From assembly GCF_039975415.1 (NCBI RefSeq), contig NZ_JBDWHD010000005.1: DNA of 64,000 bases. The stretch is one strand, 5' to 3'. Numbering within the stretch: the first letter of the stretch is position 1; every line of letters begins with the position of its first letter. The position numbers and the translations under genes were made by a program. The notes beneath the pieces were generated by a model. The model saw only the letters and a program-made list of their open reading frames with translations, had not been told where the DNA came from and did no database searches. Positions 45,083-53,158 of this stretch are shown here, piece by piece. The stretch comes from Ascidiaceihabitans sp039975415. Its GTDB lineage: Bacteria > Pseudomonadota > Alphaproteobacteria > Rhodobacterales > Rhodobacteraceae.

Positions 45083-45695
45083 AACAGATGCGGACGTGGC
45101 CGAAGGGGCCGCGTGGCTTGCCGCCAATGACCCGCGGTGTGCCCGCGCTTTGGCCGAAACCGGCCCCTTGCCGCTGCGGCGCAGACCTGACGGGTTTTCC
45201 CAACTGCTTAGCGCCATTATCAGCCAGCAAGTCAGCGTGGCCTCTGCAGCTGCCATTTGGGGGCGTATGGAAGCCTCGGGCTTGGTCAGTGAAGCGGCTG
45301 TGCTGGCTGCGGGCGATGACGGATTGCGCGGCGCAGGGCTAAGCCGCCAAAAAATCGCCTATGCGCAGGCTTTGGCAGGGGCGGGCATAGACTATGATGC
45401 GCTGCGTGATGTGCCGGACGCAGAGGTGATCGAAACGCTGACGGCTGTGAAAGGCATCGGCGTCTGGACTGCCGAGATTTACGCGATGTTTTCGTTGGGG
45501 CGTACCGACGTGTTTGCGCCGGGGGATCTGGCATTGCAGGTGGCCGCAAAAGATATGTGTGGTTTGCCCGCGCGGCCCACCGAAAAAGAGCTGCGCGCAC
45601 TGGCGCAGCAGTGGTCTCCATGGCGGTCTGTTGCAGCGCGGCTGTTGTTTGCGTACTACCGCATTGTAAAAGGACGCGAGGGGTTCGCGACATAA
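45069..45695 (+). CDS. DNA-3-methyladenine glycosylase II (HhH-GPD)
   Basis: A 208-residue base-excision repair glycosylase of the AlkA type without its N-terminal domain. The core is KGIGVWTAEIYAMFSLGRTD followed by VFAPGDLALQVA, whose Asp is the catalytic residue; the helix-hairpin-helix precedes it. No FeS cluster cysteines are present, which separates it from Nth/MutY. It overlaps cobK by 14 bp and is probably cotranscribed. Confidence 0.93.
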   Translation: MRLIETDADVAEGAAWLAANDPRCARALAETGPLPLRRRPDGFSQLLSAIISQQVSVASAAAIWGRMEASGLVSEAAVLAAGDDGLRGAGLSRQKIAYAQALAGAGIDYDALRDVPDAEVIETLTAVKGIGVWTAEIYAMFSLGRTDVFAPGDLALQVAAKDMCGLPARPTEKELRALAQQWSPWRSVAARLLFAYYRIVKGREGFAT

Positions 45696-45714
45696 TGGAT
45701 TTAAGGGGATGTCT

Positions 45715-46380
45715 ATGACACGGGTATTGAAATCAGAGCGGCGCGAACCAGTATCTGGCGATGTGCGGTCGGTTGTTGTTTTTGTGCACGGTTACGGCGC
45801 AAACGGCGCGGACCTGTTGGGGCTGGCCGATCCCTTGGGCGAACATCTGCCCGATACTTTGTTCATCGCACCTGACGCGCCAGAGCAAATCCCCGGCATG
45901 CCAAACGGGTATCAGTGGTTCCCGATCCCATGGATTGACGGATCATCCGAAGAAGAAGCCGAACGGGGGCTGTTGGCGGCGGCTGACGATTTCAACGCCT
46001 TCCTTGACGCGTTGATGGTCGATGAAGACGTGATGCCGGAGCAGGTGGTGTTGTTCGGGTTCTCGCAAGGCACGATGATGTCGTTGCATGTGGCGCCGCG
46101 TCGCGAAGACGAAGTTGCGGGCATCGTTGCATTTTCAGGCAGGCTGTTGCGCCCTGAATTGTTGGCAGACGAAGTGGTCAATCGCCCACCTGTTTTGTTG
46201 GTACACGGTGACATTGACGATGTGGTGCCGCCCCAATCGCTGCAAGAAGCTGCCGAAACCTTGCAAGAAGCAGGCTGGAAAGAGGTGTTTGCGCATGTGA
46301 TGAAGGGCACCGGCCATGGTATCGCACCGGACGGGCTTAGCGTGGCTTTGGCGTTTATGCGTGACAAACTGCGGTTGTGA
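45715..46380 (+). CDS. Alpha/beta hydrolase (carboxylesterase/phospholipase type)
   Basis: A 221-residue serine hydrolase similar to YpfH and bacterial carboxylesterases. VFVHGYGANGADLLGLADPL precedes the nucleophile GFSQGTMMSLHV; HGDIDDVVPPQSLQE holds the Asp and MKGTGHGIAPDGL the His. All three catalytic residues are present. ATG at 45715 is preferred because AAGGGGA is correctly spaced before it; 45709 is too close. Confidence 0.92.
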   Translation: MTRVLKSERREPVSGDVRSVVVFVHGYGANGADLLGLADPLGEHLPDTLFIAPDAPEQIPGMPNGYQWFPIPWIDGSSEEEAERGLLAAADDFNAFLDALMVDEDVMPEQVVLFGFSQGTMMSLHVAPRREDEVAGIVAFSGRLLRPELLADEVVNRPPVLLVHGDIDDVVPPQSLQEAAETLQEAGWKEVFAHVMKGTGHGIAPDGLSVALAFMRDKLRL

Positions 46381-46394
46381 CTGAAACATAAAGT

Positions 46395-47132
46395 ATGCAA
46401 CCAACGCGGACAAAATTTGTGATCTTCACGGCTTCTCGATCTGGAAGCACGGCATTTGTGCGTGCCATAGACACGCACCCTGATGTGCTGTGCTATGCGC
46501 ATCCCTTTTTTCCCGATATCTTGAAAACTCCGCGGTTTTCAAAATTGGACCCAAACAAAGTGGATGTGGCATCGCGGTATGATCGTCCTTTGGAATACAT
46601 TACCGACTTGATGTCTCATAGGCGAAACAAGTTGGCCGTCGGTTTGAAGATTTGGCCCATCGAAGGCGACACAGCCTGTATGGACGCCATAAAAATGCTT
46701 GGTGCTGACGAGACGATCAAGAAGATCCGTCTGTTTCGTGAAAATGAATTGGCTGCATTTTCATCGTGGCAACTTGTGCGTGAAAAGAACGCGCAACCTC
46801 ATTTGTTTAAGCCGGGATTGAAAAAACCCAAAATTACATTCCGCAAAAAACTGTTTGTCACCTTTTTGGAACGCAGGCGGGCGTGGCGTGACGCCAGCCA
46901 AAATCTTGCAAAAGGCGATGTGTTGACCCTTCCTTACGAGGGGTTGACCGGTGAAGGGCTGCAACGCGCAGCTGCTTTTTTGAACCTAACGCTGCCGCAC
47001 ATCTTCAAAACACCAAGTGAAAAGCGAAACTCTAACGATATTCTTGGGCGATTTGAAAAATCGGAACACCGACGTTTACTGCGAACATTGGACCAAATCG
47101 GCCATCCGGAATGGGTCTCGGAGGGCGCTTAG
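46395..47132 (+). CDS. Sulfotransferase-family protein
   Basis: A 245-residue protein with the PAPS 5'-phosphosulfate loop FTASRSGSTAFVRAIDTHP near the start and a 3'-phosphate-like IRLFRENELAAFSSWQLV, as in the Stf0/Sulfotransfer family. Product is probably a sulfated glycan or lipid; not assignable. It lies 14 bp after the hydrolase but with only a weak ribosome site. Confidence 0.86.
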   Translation: MQPTRTKFVIFTASRSGSTAFVRAIDTHPDVLCYAHPFFPDILKTPRFSKLDPNKVDVASRYDRPLEYITDLMSHRRNKLAVGLKIWPIEGDTACMDAIKMLGADETIKKIRLFRENELAAFSSWQLVREKNAQPHLFKPGLKKPKITFRKKLFVTFLERRRAWRDASQNLAKGDVLTLPYEGLTGEGLQRAAAFLNLTLPHIFKTPSEKRNSNDILGRFEKSEHRRLLRTLDQIGHPEWVSEGA

Positions 47133-47266
47133 GCACTATACATCTAGTATCCCATGTATCACTTGCCTGTTACAAACCACGATATATAGTCAAGCCAAGT
47201 TGGATCGGGGGATCCCGCCCCCGAAGGATCGCACGGGCTCCGTGCAGGGCGAGGACTTGAACACGA

Positions 47267-47851
47267 ATGGACGGCGACTTTAGAACTGATTTCACGCGCA
47301 ATCCGGGCGCATTAAAACATCATCCTGCGTTGGTGTTGAATGCGGATTACCGCCCGCTCAGCTATTATCCCTTGTCCCTTTGGCCTTGGCAGGACGCGGT
47401 AAAGGCCGCTTGGCTGGACAGGGTGGACATCGTGGCGGAATATGAAACCACGGTCAGCAGCCCCTCCACGACCCTTAGGATCCCGTCGGTTGTTGTTCTG
47501 AAAGACTATGTCAAACCCCAAAAGCGCGTGGCCTTCACGCGCTTTAATTTGTTTTTAAGGGACGAATTCCGATGTCAGTACTGTGGCACGAAAGGGGATT
47601 TGACCTTTGATCACGTGGTGCCGCGTGCCAGTGGCGGAGTGACGAGCTGGCAAAACGTGGTGGCGGCATGTAGCCCATGCAATCTGAAAAAGGGCTCAAA
47701 ACATCTGCACCGCACGGGCATGTCGTTGCGCAAACCACCGCGCCAACCACAAGCGGGTGAATTGATGAATATGGGACGCAAGTTCCCGCCAAACCACCTG
47801 CATGAAAGCTGGATGGATTTTCTGTATTGGGACGCGGAACTTGAGGCGTAG
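47267..47851 (+). CDS. HNH endonuclease
   Basis: A 194-residue HNH nuclease. The zinc-type motif is CQYCGTKGDLTFDHVVPRASGG with the following NVVAACSPCNLKKG, giving two CxxC pairs and the catalytic His in DHVVP. Such stand-alone HNH proteins are common in alphaproteobacteria and of unknown purpose. The transposon remnant begins 22 bp after its stop, leaving the gene itself whole. Confidence 0.92.
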   Translation: MDGDFRTDFTRNPGALKHHPALVLNADYRPLSYYPLSLWPWQDAVKAAWLDRVDIVAEYETTVSSPSTTLRIPSVVVLKDYVKPQKRVAFTRFNLFLRDEFRCQYCGTKGDLTFDHVVPRASGGVTSWQNVVAACSPCNLKKGSKHLHRTGMSLRKPPRQPQAGELMNMGRKFPPNHLHESWMDFLYWDAELEA

Positions 47852-47872
47852 TTCGAACGTAAACCACCCAAT

Positions 47873-47942
47873 TGTAGAGGGAAGCATAAATCTCCCAAAA
47901 ATGGTGGTTTTGCTTCCGAAGTGGAAGCATCGGTTTCACCAA
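47873..47942 (+). repeat. Left end of the transposon remnant
   Basis: Holds the terminal repeat (47873-47898) and an internal copy TGGAAGCATCGGTTTCACC at 47922-47940, plus a partial inverted GGAAGCA at 47911-47917. The internal copy matches the right-end copy at 51407-51427 in 19 of 21 bases. Confidence 0.78.
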
Positions 47943-48214
47943 GTCATAATTTGATGGGGTTTTGGCGGTCTTGGGGCTGGCTCTTGTCTTCATGCTGAGG
48001 AATAAGCGTAAGCACGCTAAAATGCCGTTTCTTCTAAGATTTGAAGTACACGCCGAGTTTGGAGGAACGCTTTGGTGTCGCATGTGAAGCTGCCCTTATC
48101 CGAAACCAAGTGGCGGAAAGGAGACATTCGCTGCGCTATGCACCAAGGGCGGCATTGCGGGACTTAGCGCCATTTCGCTTCGGCTGCGCCAATGTCAGCT
48201 ATCGAGCGTGATGT
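47943..48214. other. Non-coding stretch inside the element's left side
   Basis: About 270 bp without a supported gene between the left-end repeats and the unknown protein gene. I see no intact remains of tniA or tniB here. It may be scar sequence left when the transposition genes were lost. Confidence 0.45.
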
Positions 48215-48673
48215 TCAAATGTGCTGATAGACAACTGATACTTCGCATTCCAATATTGCTGCTATTTTGCACACCGCATCATTCGATATTTCTCCTATGT
48301 TTGGGTTCATCGCACTCAATGCAAAACATCCGAACGCCTGATGAAACGCATAGGTTAGCTCATCGAGTGAAGCTGCCGTGGAACAGCAAGGCAATCGGTA
48401 TTTTTTTAACTGGAACCCGACCTTTTCATCATGGTCCGAAGACATGGCTTCGCCCCACCAATCAAAGCCGATATTGGCGCTGCACCGCGGGCATGTTATC
48501 GTTTCAAGGTTTGAACCGCAGTCAAAAAGTTGAACATGTTCATTCTGAACAATTTCGATTTCGTCTGCATCGGGCATCAATCTTTCCAAGTGTTCGAGTG
48601 ACGCCTGAGCGTTATCTGGCAAAGGGATATGTTTCGGGCTTTTTGGAACGATCAAAATCCAGTTGTCAGACAT
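48215..48673 (-). CDS. Hypothetical Cys-containing protein (cargo)
   Basis: A 152-residue acidic protein without membrane segments. It has ETITCPRCSANIGFDWWGEA followed about 30 residues later by LPCCSTAASL, which could form a four-cysteine zinc site, and a hydrophobic C-terminal helix region. No family recognised. I start it at 48673, where GAGG lies upstream of ATG; the longer frame would overlap the TetR gene. Located inside the transposon remnant, so likely acquired cargo. Confidence 0.65.
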   Translation of the reverse strand: MSDNWILIVPKSPKHIPLPDNAQASLEHLERLMPDADEIEIVQNEHVQLFDCGSNLETITCPRCSANIGFDWWGEAMSSDHDEKVGFQLKKYRLPCCSTAASLDELTYAFHQAFGCFALSAMNPNIGEISNDAVCKIAAILECEVSVVYQHI

Positions 48674-48894
48674 AATTTGCACCTCAGCATGCTTTTTGTT
48701 CAGCTCAAATAGCAGACAATCGTAAGACTTGCAGCATCCGGAACTTTGGGCTCTTCGGTAGTATTCGCCGCAAAAACCAAGACAGGCCGGTTCCAAAATC
48801 AGGGCCGTTCGCTGCGAGGCGATGCGGTCAGTGAGCGGTAGCCTTTCGACCTTTGTACCGCCTAACTGAATGCCCACTTGAGAGTATTTTTCGT

Positions 48895-49422
48895 TTAACG
48901 TGACGCAGTTAAGAGCGCTTGCGATGACAAGCAAATGCGGCGTGCAATATCTGGGATCGCTCCTGATGCTTCGCCTTTCAGCCAAGTTCTTATAACGGTA
49001 AACGTAACTGCGGCAATTGGATTGGCAAGAAAGGGTAAGCCCAGCGGGCCCGAATGGCCCTTAAGGTTTTCTGTTACTCTCGCTGCCAGTGCATTTTCCA
49101 GTTTCTGACCAGTTGTGCCAAACAAAACCATCCGCCCACGATCTCTGTGAGACCAAATATGATGCAGGACGGCTTCAATTTTCGGATATGCATCCCCGCC
49201 CTGAGTAGCCGTTGCAAGATCTTCCACCATCGGTGCCATGTTCTCGAGCAAGATCGCGTCTTTGTCGGGATAATGCATATAGAGCGTTGAACGGCCCACG
49301 TTTGCAGTGCGAGCTACATCTATCATTCGGATGTCATCGTATCTGCCTTTGAATACAAGTTCAGCAAACGCTGACTTAATCGCTGCGCGTGTTTTCTCAG
49401 TTTGTCGATTATGTGCAGTCAT
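48895..49422 (-). CDS. TetR/AcrR-family regulator (cargo)
   Basis: A 175-residue repressor with the N-terminal helix-turn-helix VARTANVGRSTLYMHYPDKDAIL and a ligand-binding C-terminal half. It is divergent from the membrane-protein gene at 49539, with a perfect 8-bp-arm inverted repeat between them, the standard local autoregulatory design. It lies inside the transposon remnant. Confidence 0.92.
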   Translation of the reverse strand: MTAHNRQTEKTRAAIKSAFAELVFKGRYDDIRMIDVARTANVGRSTLYMHYPDKDAILLENMAPMVEDLATATQGGDAYPKIEAVLHHIWSHRDRGRMVLFGTTGQKLENALAARVTENLKGHSGPLGLPFLANPIAAVTFTVIRTWLKGEASGAIPDIARRICLSSQALLTASR

Positions 49423-49454
49423 AGAGTTCGGCCAATCGTAAGAGTACGTCTTAT

Positions 49455-49482
49455 ATTGGACATATATGGCATTGTGTCCAAT
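49455..49482. promoter_or_regulatory. TetR operator candidate
   Basis: ATTGGACA and TGTCCAAT are perfect complements with a 12-base spacer, centred between the divergent TetR and membrane-protein genes. Size and place suit a TetR dimer site. Confidence 0.65.
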
Positions 49483-49538
49483 GTGTCTTCTATGCCTGTG
49501 CGCTAACTATTCCCACGGAAAATAAGAAGGATTTGGTC

Positions 49539-50075
49539 ATGGCGTCTCTGAATGCGCGCGTTAGCGCGGTAAGTTTAATTGTGGGCAGCGTCGCGACTGT
49601 TGCGCTAGGCTTTGCCCCCGAACTGGTGCCGCTGAGGTTTCTAGCACTCGGGATTTCAATTTTGGGTGCTTGGGGGTTCGCAGACGAGATGGGTATGCGC
49701 AAACCACTTAACCGAGCCGGACTAGTAGCCCTAGGGTTTGCAGCCGTGGCAAAGACACTGGAGCTCCTAAATCTAGGGAACTCTGAGATTTCCGGTAGTA
49801 GCCTTCTCTACGCATTTGCTTTGCTTTTGGCATTACTGCTGTGGTCGGTGGCGTTCCTTCATCGCGACGGGCAATTGAAAATCGGCGGCGCTGTCGGTGC
49901 ATCTGTTACCGTCATTCCAATCTTGATCTTGATTGCCGGGCACATTTTCGTTGGCGTTGGTGCCTTTTGGGGCATTGGTACGCTTTACGGCGGGCTGGGC
50001 GATCCGATGGCTGCAACGCCACAGATCATCACAATCGTTGATGTTGTGTTTGCGGTATGGCCAAGGTATCGCTGA
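49539..50075 (+). pseudogene. Truncated TetR-linked membrane protein
   Basis: A 178-residue frame with five or six hydrophobic segments. It starts at ATG 49539 (AAGGA upstream). The last helix begins (IITIVDVVFAVW) and then ends abruptly with PRYR and a stop, just where the TniQ-like frame becomes recognisable in another phase. I infer the 3' end of the gene was lost by a deletion that joined it to the tniQ remnant. The protein may still be made. It is probably the target of the divergent TetR regulator; function unknown. Confidence 0.65.
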
Positions 50076-51435
50076 TGGCGTGCGAGCTTGTGAAATGATT
50101 GGGAGCCTGCTTGTAGATGGACCTCAAGCGGCTATCAAAGATTACACTGCTACTGATTGGGCAGCAGTCGGGGATGCCGGTTTTGAGGTCTGCTCAAAGG
50201 GGGCTGAAGCGATACGAAGTGCCCTTCGGACAGTCCGGATTAATTCAGGGAGGACAAGTGGAAGGACGGGGCCTCAGGCGGTGTTTGGCCATCTTTACAA
50301 TTCCATCAAGAAGAGCGAGCGGGAAGGGGGGCTGGGACCGATCGTTGATGTTGTCCGCGACGCAATCGTTGAGAACTTTGCCATCGGCGCTGGTGAAACT
50401 GTGCTCGGAAAGGTTGTGCCTGAAAGAAAAGTGCATTCAGTGAACTCTCTGACAAGGGCCACAAAAACGCACAAATATCGGCTTTATCGTCTCGCACGTA
50501 CAATGGGTATGATCCCAGAGACTGCGGATCAGGCGGCATTTAATCAGTGGGTTTTTCCCGCTGAGGAGGCTGAACGCCTGATCGAAAAGATTGAAAACTC
50601 CATTCCGCAAAATCTGGTCATAAAGTTTCTCGGGTGTACTATCACCCAAGTTGAGCACTTGGTTCGCAATGACTTCATCCGGTCGATCACACCGATTTCT
50701 GAAGGGCAGGTGGGCCAGATGCGGGGTAATTTCAACCGCGACGACTTGAATGGTTTTTTGGAGTGTATCTGCCGGAATTTGTCTGTGGTTTCGACCGAAA
50801 CTGATGGGTATATCAGCCTTTCCGGCGCCTCACGTATGCGGACGGATACAGGGCAGGTTATGGGCTGGTTTCTTGATGGAAAACTCTCAAAAACATATCT
50901 GTTGCGTGGCGTCCAACGTCTCGATCACCTTAGATTTTGCCACGCAGAGGTGACTGGTCAAATAGATGAAGCGCAAGATCATGACTACCATAGACTGTTT
51001 TCGGTTTCCTTGATGTTGGGGGCGTCCTTAACCGCTATCAAGCGTCTTACTTCGCGCGAAAATGGAGCTCCCTTATTGGCACTGGTTGACCCTGAAAAGT
51101 GCAAAAATCTTCCCGGGTCAGCCTATGTTTCGGCTGCGCAGATAGAGCGGTTCAAGGCCAAGTATCTGACCTCCGGCCTCGTGGGGCGAGAGTTCGGTAT
51201 CAATTCTGCATCAGCCCGTCGCATTCTGAAACAAGCGGGCATCTTACCAGTGGTCGATCCAGCGTTGCTTAAGACATTCGTCTACTTGCGCGAGGATGTA
51301 CTATCAGTGGCGTCCGTTTTTGCAGCTCAAACACTGCCTGCAAAAGATCCGAATGAAACGTGCCCAACACTGGACGCGGGACGAACTTTTGATGAAGACA
51401 ACAAAATTGGTGAATCTGATGCTTCCATCCTGTGA
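50056..51435 (+). pseudogene. C-terminal fragment of a TniQ-like transposition protein
   Basis: About 460 residues resembling the C-terminal part of long alphaproteobacterial TniQ-type proteins: GIADGVRACEMIGSLL, FGHLYNSIKKSERE, RKVHSVNSLTRATKTHKYRL and SGLVGREFGINSASARRIL (a helix-turn-helix-like end). The N-terminal TniQ zinc domain is missing, and the open frame upstream of 50056 is only the overlapping membrane-protein gene read out of phase, so I treat it as 5'-truncated. Its stop lies within the right-end repeats, the usual place of tniQ at the end of such elements. Family assignment rests on memory of the pattern, not a search. Confidence 0.6.
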
Positions 51436-51529
51436 ATCCGATGCTTCCAGTATTGCAACGGTTAAACTCAACCCTCATAGAAATAAGGGCTTTGGATCAA
51501 AAATTGTGAAATTTATGGTTCACTCTACA
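51407..51529 (-). repeat. Right end of the transposon remnant
   Basis: On the minus strand, the terminal repeat (51504-51529, beginning TGTAGAG) is followed by two internal copies, TGGAAGCATCGGATTCACA (51431-51449) and TGGAAGCATCAGATTCACC (51409-51427). The innermost one overlaps the end of the tniQ-like frame. Confidence 0.78.
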
Positions 51530-51570
51530 CCAAAACCACGTGCTGTGAACCGTGGTCTAGGGTCCTGACC

Positions 51571-52866
51571 CTACGGGGGCGTATCTATTCCGATCAACGA
51601 CAGCCCGTAGGTCAGAACCTCTGCCAGCAAAGGCATGTTTTCTGAAATCAGGGTAAAGAGTGGAATTGCACCAAGCAGGCACAGCGGTCCAACCACGGCG
51701 ACCGTCAGGCGTCGTTTTTCTTTCTCGCGATCTTTCCAAACTTCCAGAACCTCAACAGCGTTGGCAAAATCACCATTGAGATGGATGCGGTCGATAAGGT
51801 CGCGTTTCAATGCGCTCGGGCTGTTGGACACGCCTGCAACATCAAGGATTTGACCTGCCGCGTAGTCGGGCTTTCCATAGTATTCGATGACAGGTGCCAC
51901 GATGTTTTCGACCACGGTGCAATACAGATTTCCGCTGCGCAAAATTTCTTGCGCACGGCTGTAGGCCTTGATGGCGGGATTGCGTTTAGAAAACACATCG
52001 ACTGCCATGAAAAGCAACAAAAACAAGGTGGTGATGAACGACATTGAAATGTAGGAAGCGTCAATCGCGCTTTGAAAAAACAATACAAGCTCCGATCCGC
52101 CGCGCACTTCGAAATTGCTTAGGAATATGGTGGTGAACAGCGGTAAGAATACACTCAAATAGGCGAACACGAAGAATTTGACGCTTTTGACATCCAGCCC
52201 TTTTCCATTGCGGCTCAGAAACTGACGTTTGCCTTCTGTGATCCGGTAAGACGGAAGATACAGACGTTTGGAATATTTGATGTTTTCAACAGCCAGAAAA
52301 GCGGATTCAAAACAGGTGTTGAATTGCTGACGCAACAGCAATGCGACAGGGGCCTGAATGTCCAGCTCGTCGCCGATTTGCTTTCCCTTCAGAAAAGCCA
52401 AATTCGGTTTGAATGACAAAAAATCCCGAATTTCCACGTCCGAACCGTCTTTGGGAAACACAGCATCATGCAATTTGCGCGGAGTGACGGAAATCGCGCC
52501 ATATTTGCTGCAGTCGTTCATGTTGTCGGGCAACAGCATTCCATGCGACTGCGACCGCACTTTTTCTTTGCCTTTGATCTGGTCGCTGATCAGCTTTGCG
52601 ACTTTCACGACCTCTTTGGATTTTTCTTTGTCGGATGGGTTCTGGGGAAGGTTCTTGTCGAAAACATCATTCAGCTTGTCTGATATTTCCAACTTGAAGA
52701 CAAAAATCCCGTCGGTTCTAATCCAATAGCTGACAGTGTCCGGCAAGCTGTTCCCGTAGCGGAAAAACCTGTTCTCCGATGTCGTTAGCTCTCTGCTTTT
52801 GCACGTAAAGCTTAGCCAAGGCACAGCGCTGACCGGACACCAGTCCCAAAAGTAACACACAGTCAT
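51571..52866 (-). CDS. Hypothetical membrane protein
   Basis: About 431 residues without a recognised family. The N-terminal 230 residues look soluble (ISVTPRKLHDAVFPKDGSD), then two membrane segments (KFFVFAYLSVFLPLFTTIFL, ISMSFITTLFLLLFMAVDVF), a soluble charged stretch and one more hydrophobic pair near the C-terminus (VAVVGPLCLLGAIPLFTL). I prefer the ATG at 52866 (MTVCYFW); the frame stays open to 52992, so the start is uncertain. It sits directly beside the transposon remnant but outside its right end. Confidence 0.7.
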   Translation of the reverse strand: MTVCYFWDWCPVSAVPWLSFTCKSRELTTSENRFFRYGNSLPDTVSYWIRTDGIFVFKLEISDKLNDVFDKNLPQNPSDKEKSKEVVKVAKLISDQIKGKEKVRSQSHGMLLPDNMNDCSKYGAISVTPRKLHDAVFPKDGSDVEIRDFLSFKPNLAFLKGKQIGDELDIQAPVALLLRQQFNTCFESAFLAVENIKYSKRLYLPSYRITEGKRQFLSRNGKGLDVKSVKFFVFAYLSVFLPLFTTIFLSNFEVRGGSELVLFFQSAIDASYISMSFITTLFLLLFMAVDVFSKRNPAIKAYSRAQEILRSGNLYCTVVENIVAPVIEYYGKPDYAAGQILDVAGVSNSPSALKRDLIDRIHLNGDFANAVEVLEVWKDREKEKRRLTVAVVGPLCLLGAIPLFTLISENMPLLAEVLTYGLSLIGIDTPP

Positions 52867-53158
52867 TGGAAATTTAGCCCTTGATGCCCACAGCGATCGC
52901 CATGCTTCCCGCAAGGACCAAGGCAACAACCCAGATCGAAAAAAAGACTGCCTGACCGATGGACAATGAAGACGCATTTTTGCGTTTTGCATCAGACAGA
53001 TCGACTGGCACCGATAGTTTTTTGGTCAAAGGACACCCCACCCGTTACCCCACAACACAAACAATGGCTGGCCATGCAAAGTCAAGAGCGACGGGTTTTT
53101 GGTGTGTCGCGTGGGGTGTGTTTGACTGCAACGACAGCGACGCACCGCAACCGTGATC

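Larger units (their letters stand above)
47873..51529. mobile_element. Decayed Tn7/Tn5053-like (TniQ-type) transposon remnant
   Basis: Both ends start TGTAGAG and match in 22 of the first 26 bases (left TGTAGAGGGAAGCATAAAT, right end on the opposite strand TGTAGAGTGAACCATAAAT). Each end has further inward-facing repeats of the type TGGAAGCATCGGTTTCACC (47922-47942; 51431-51449; 51407-51427). Flanking pentamers are CCAAT (47868-47872) and CCAAA (51530-51534). TGT...ACA ends with several transposase-binding repeats and a 5-bp duplication are the hallmark of TniA-type elements. Only a C-terminal TniQ-like fragment remains of the transposition genes; cargo is a TetR/membrane-protein pair and one unknown gene. 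Confidence 0.78.
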
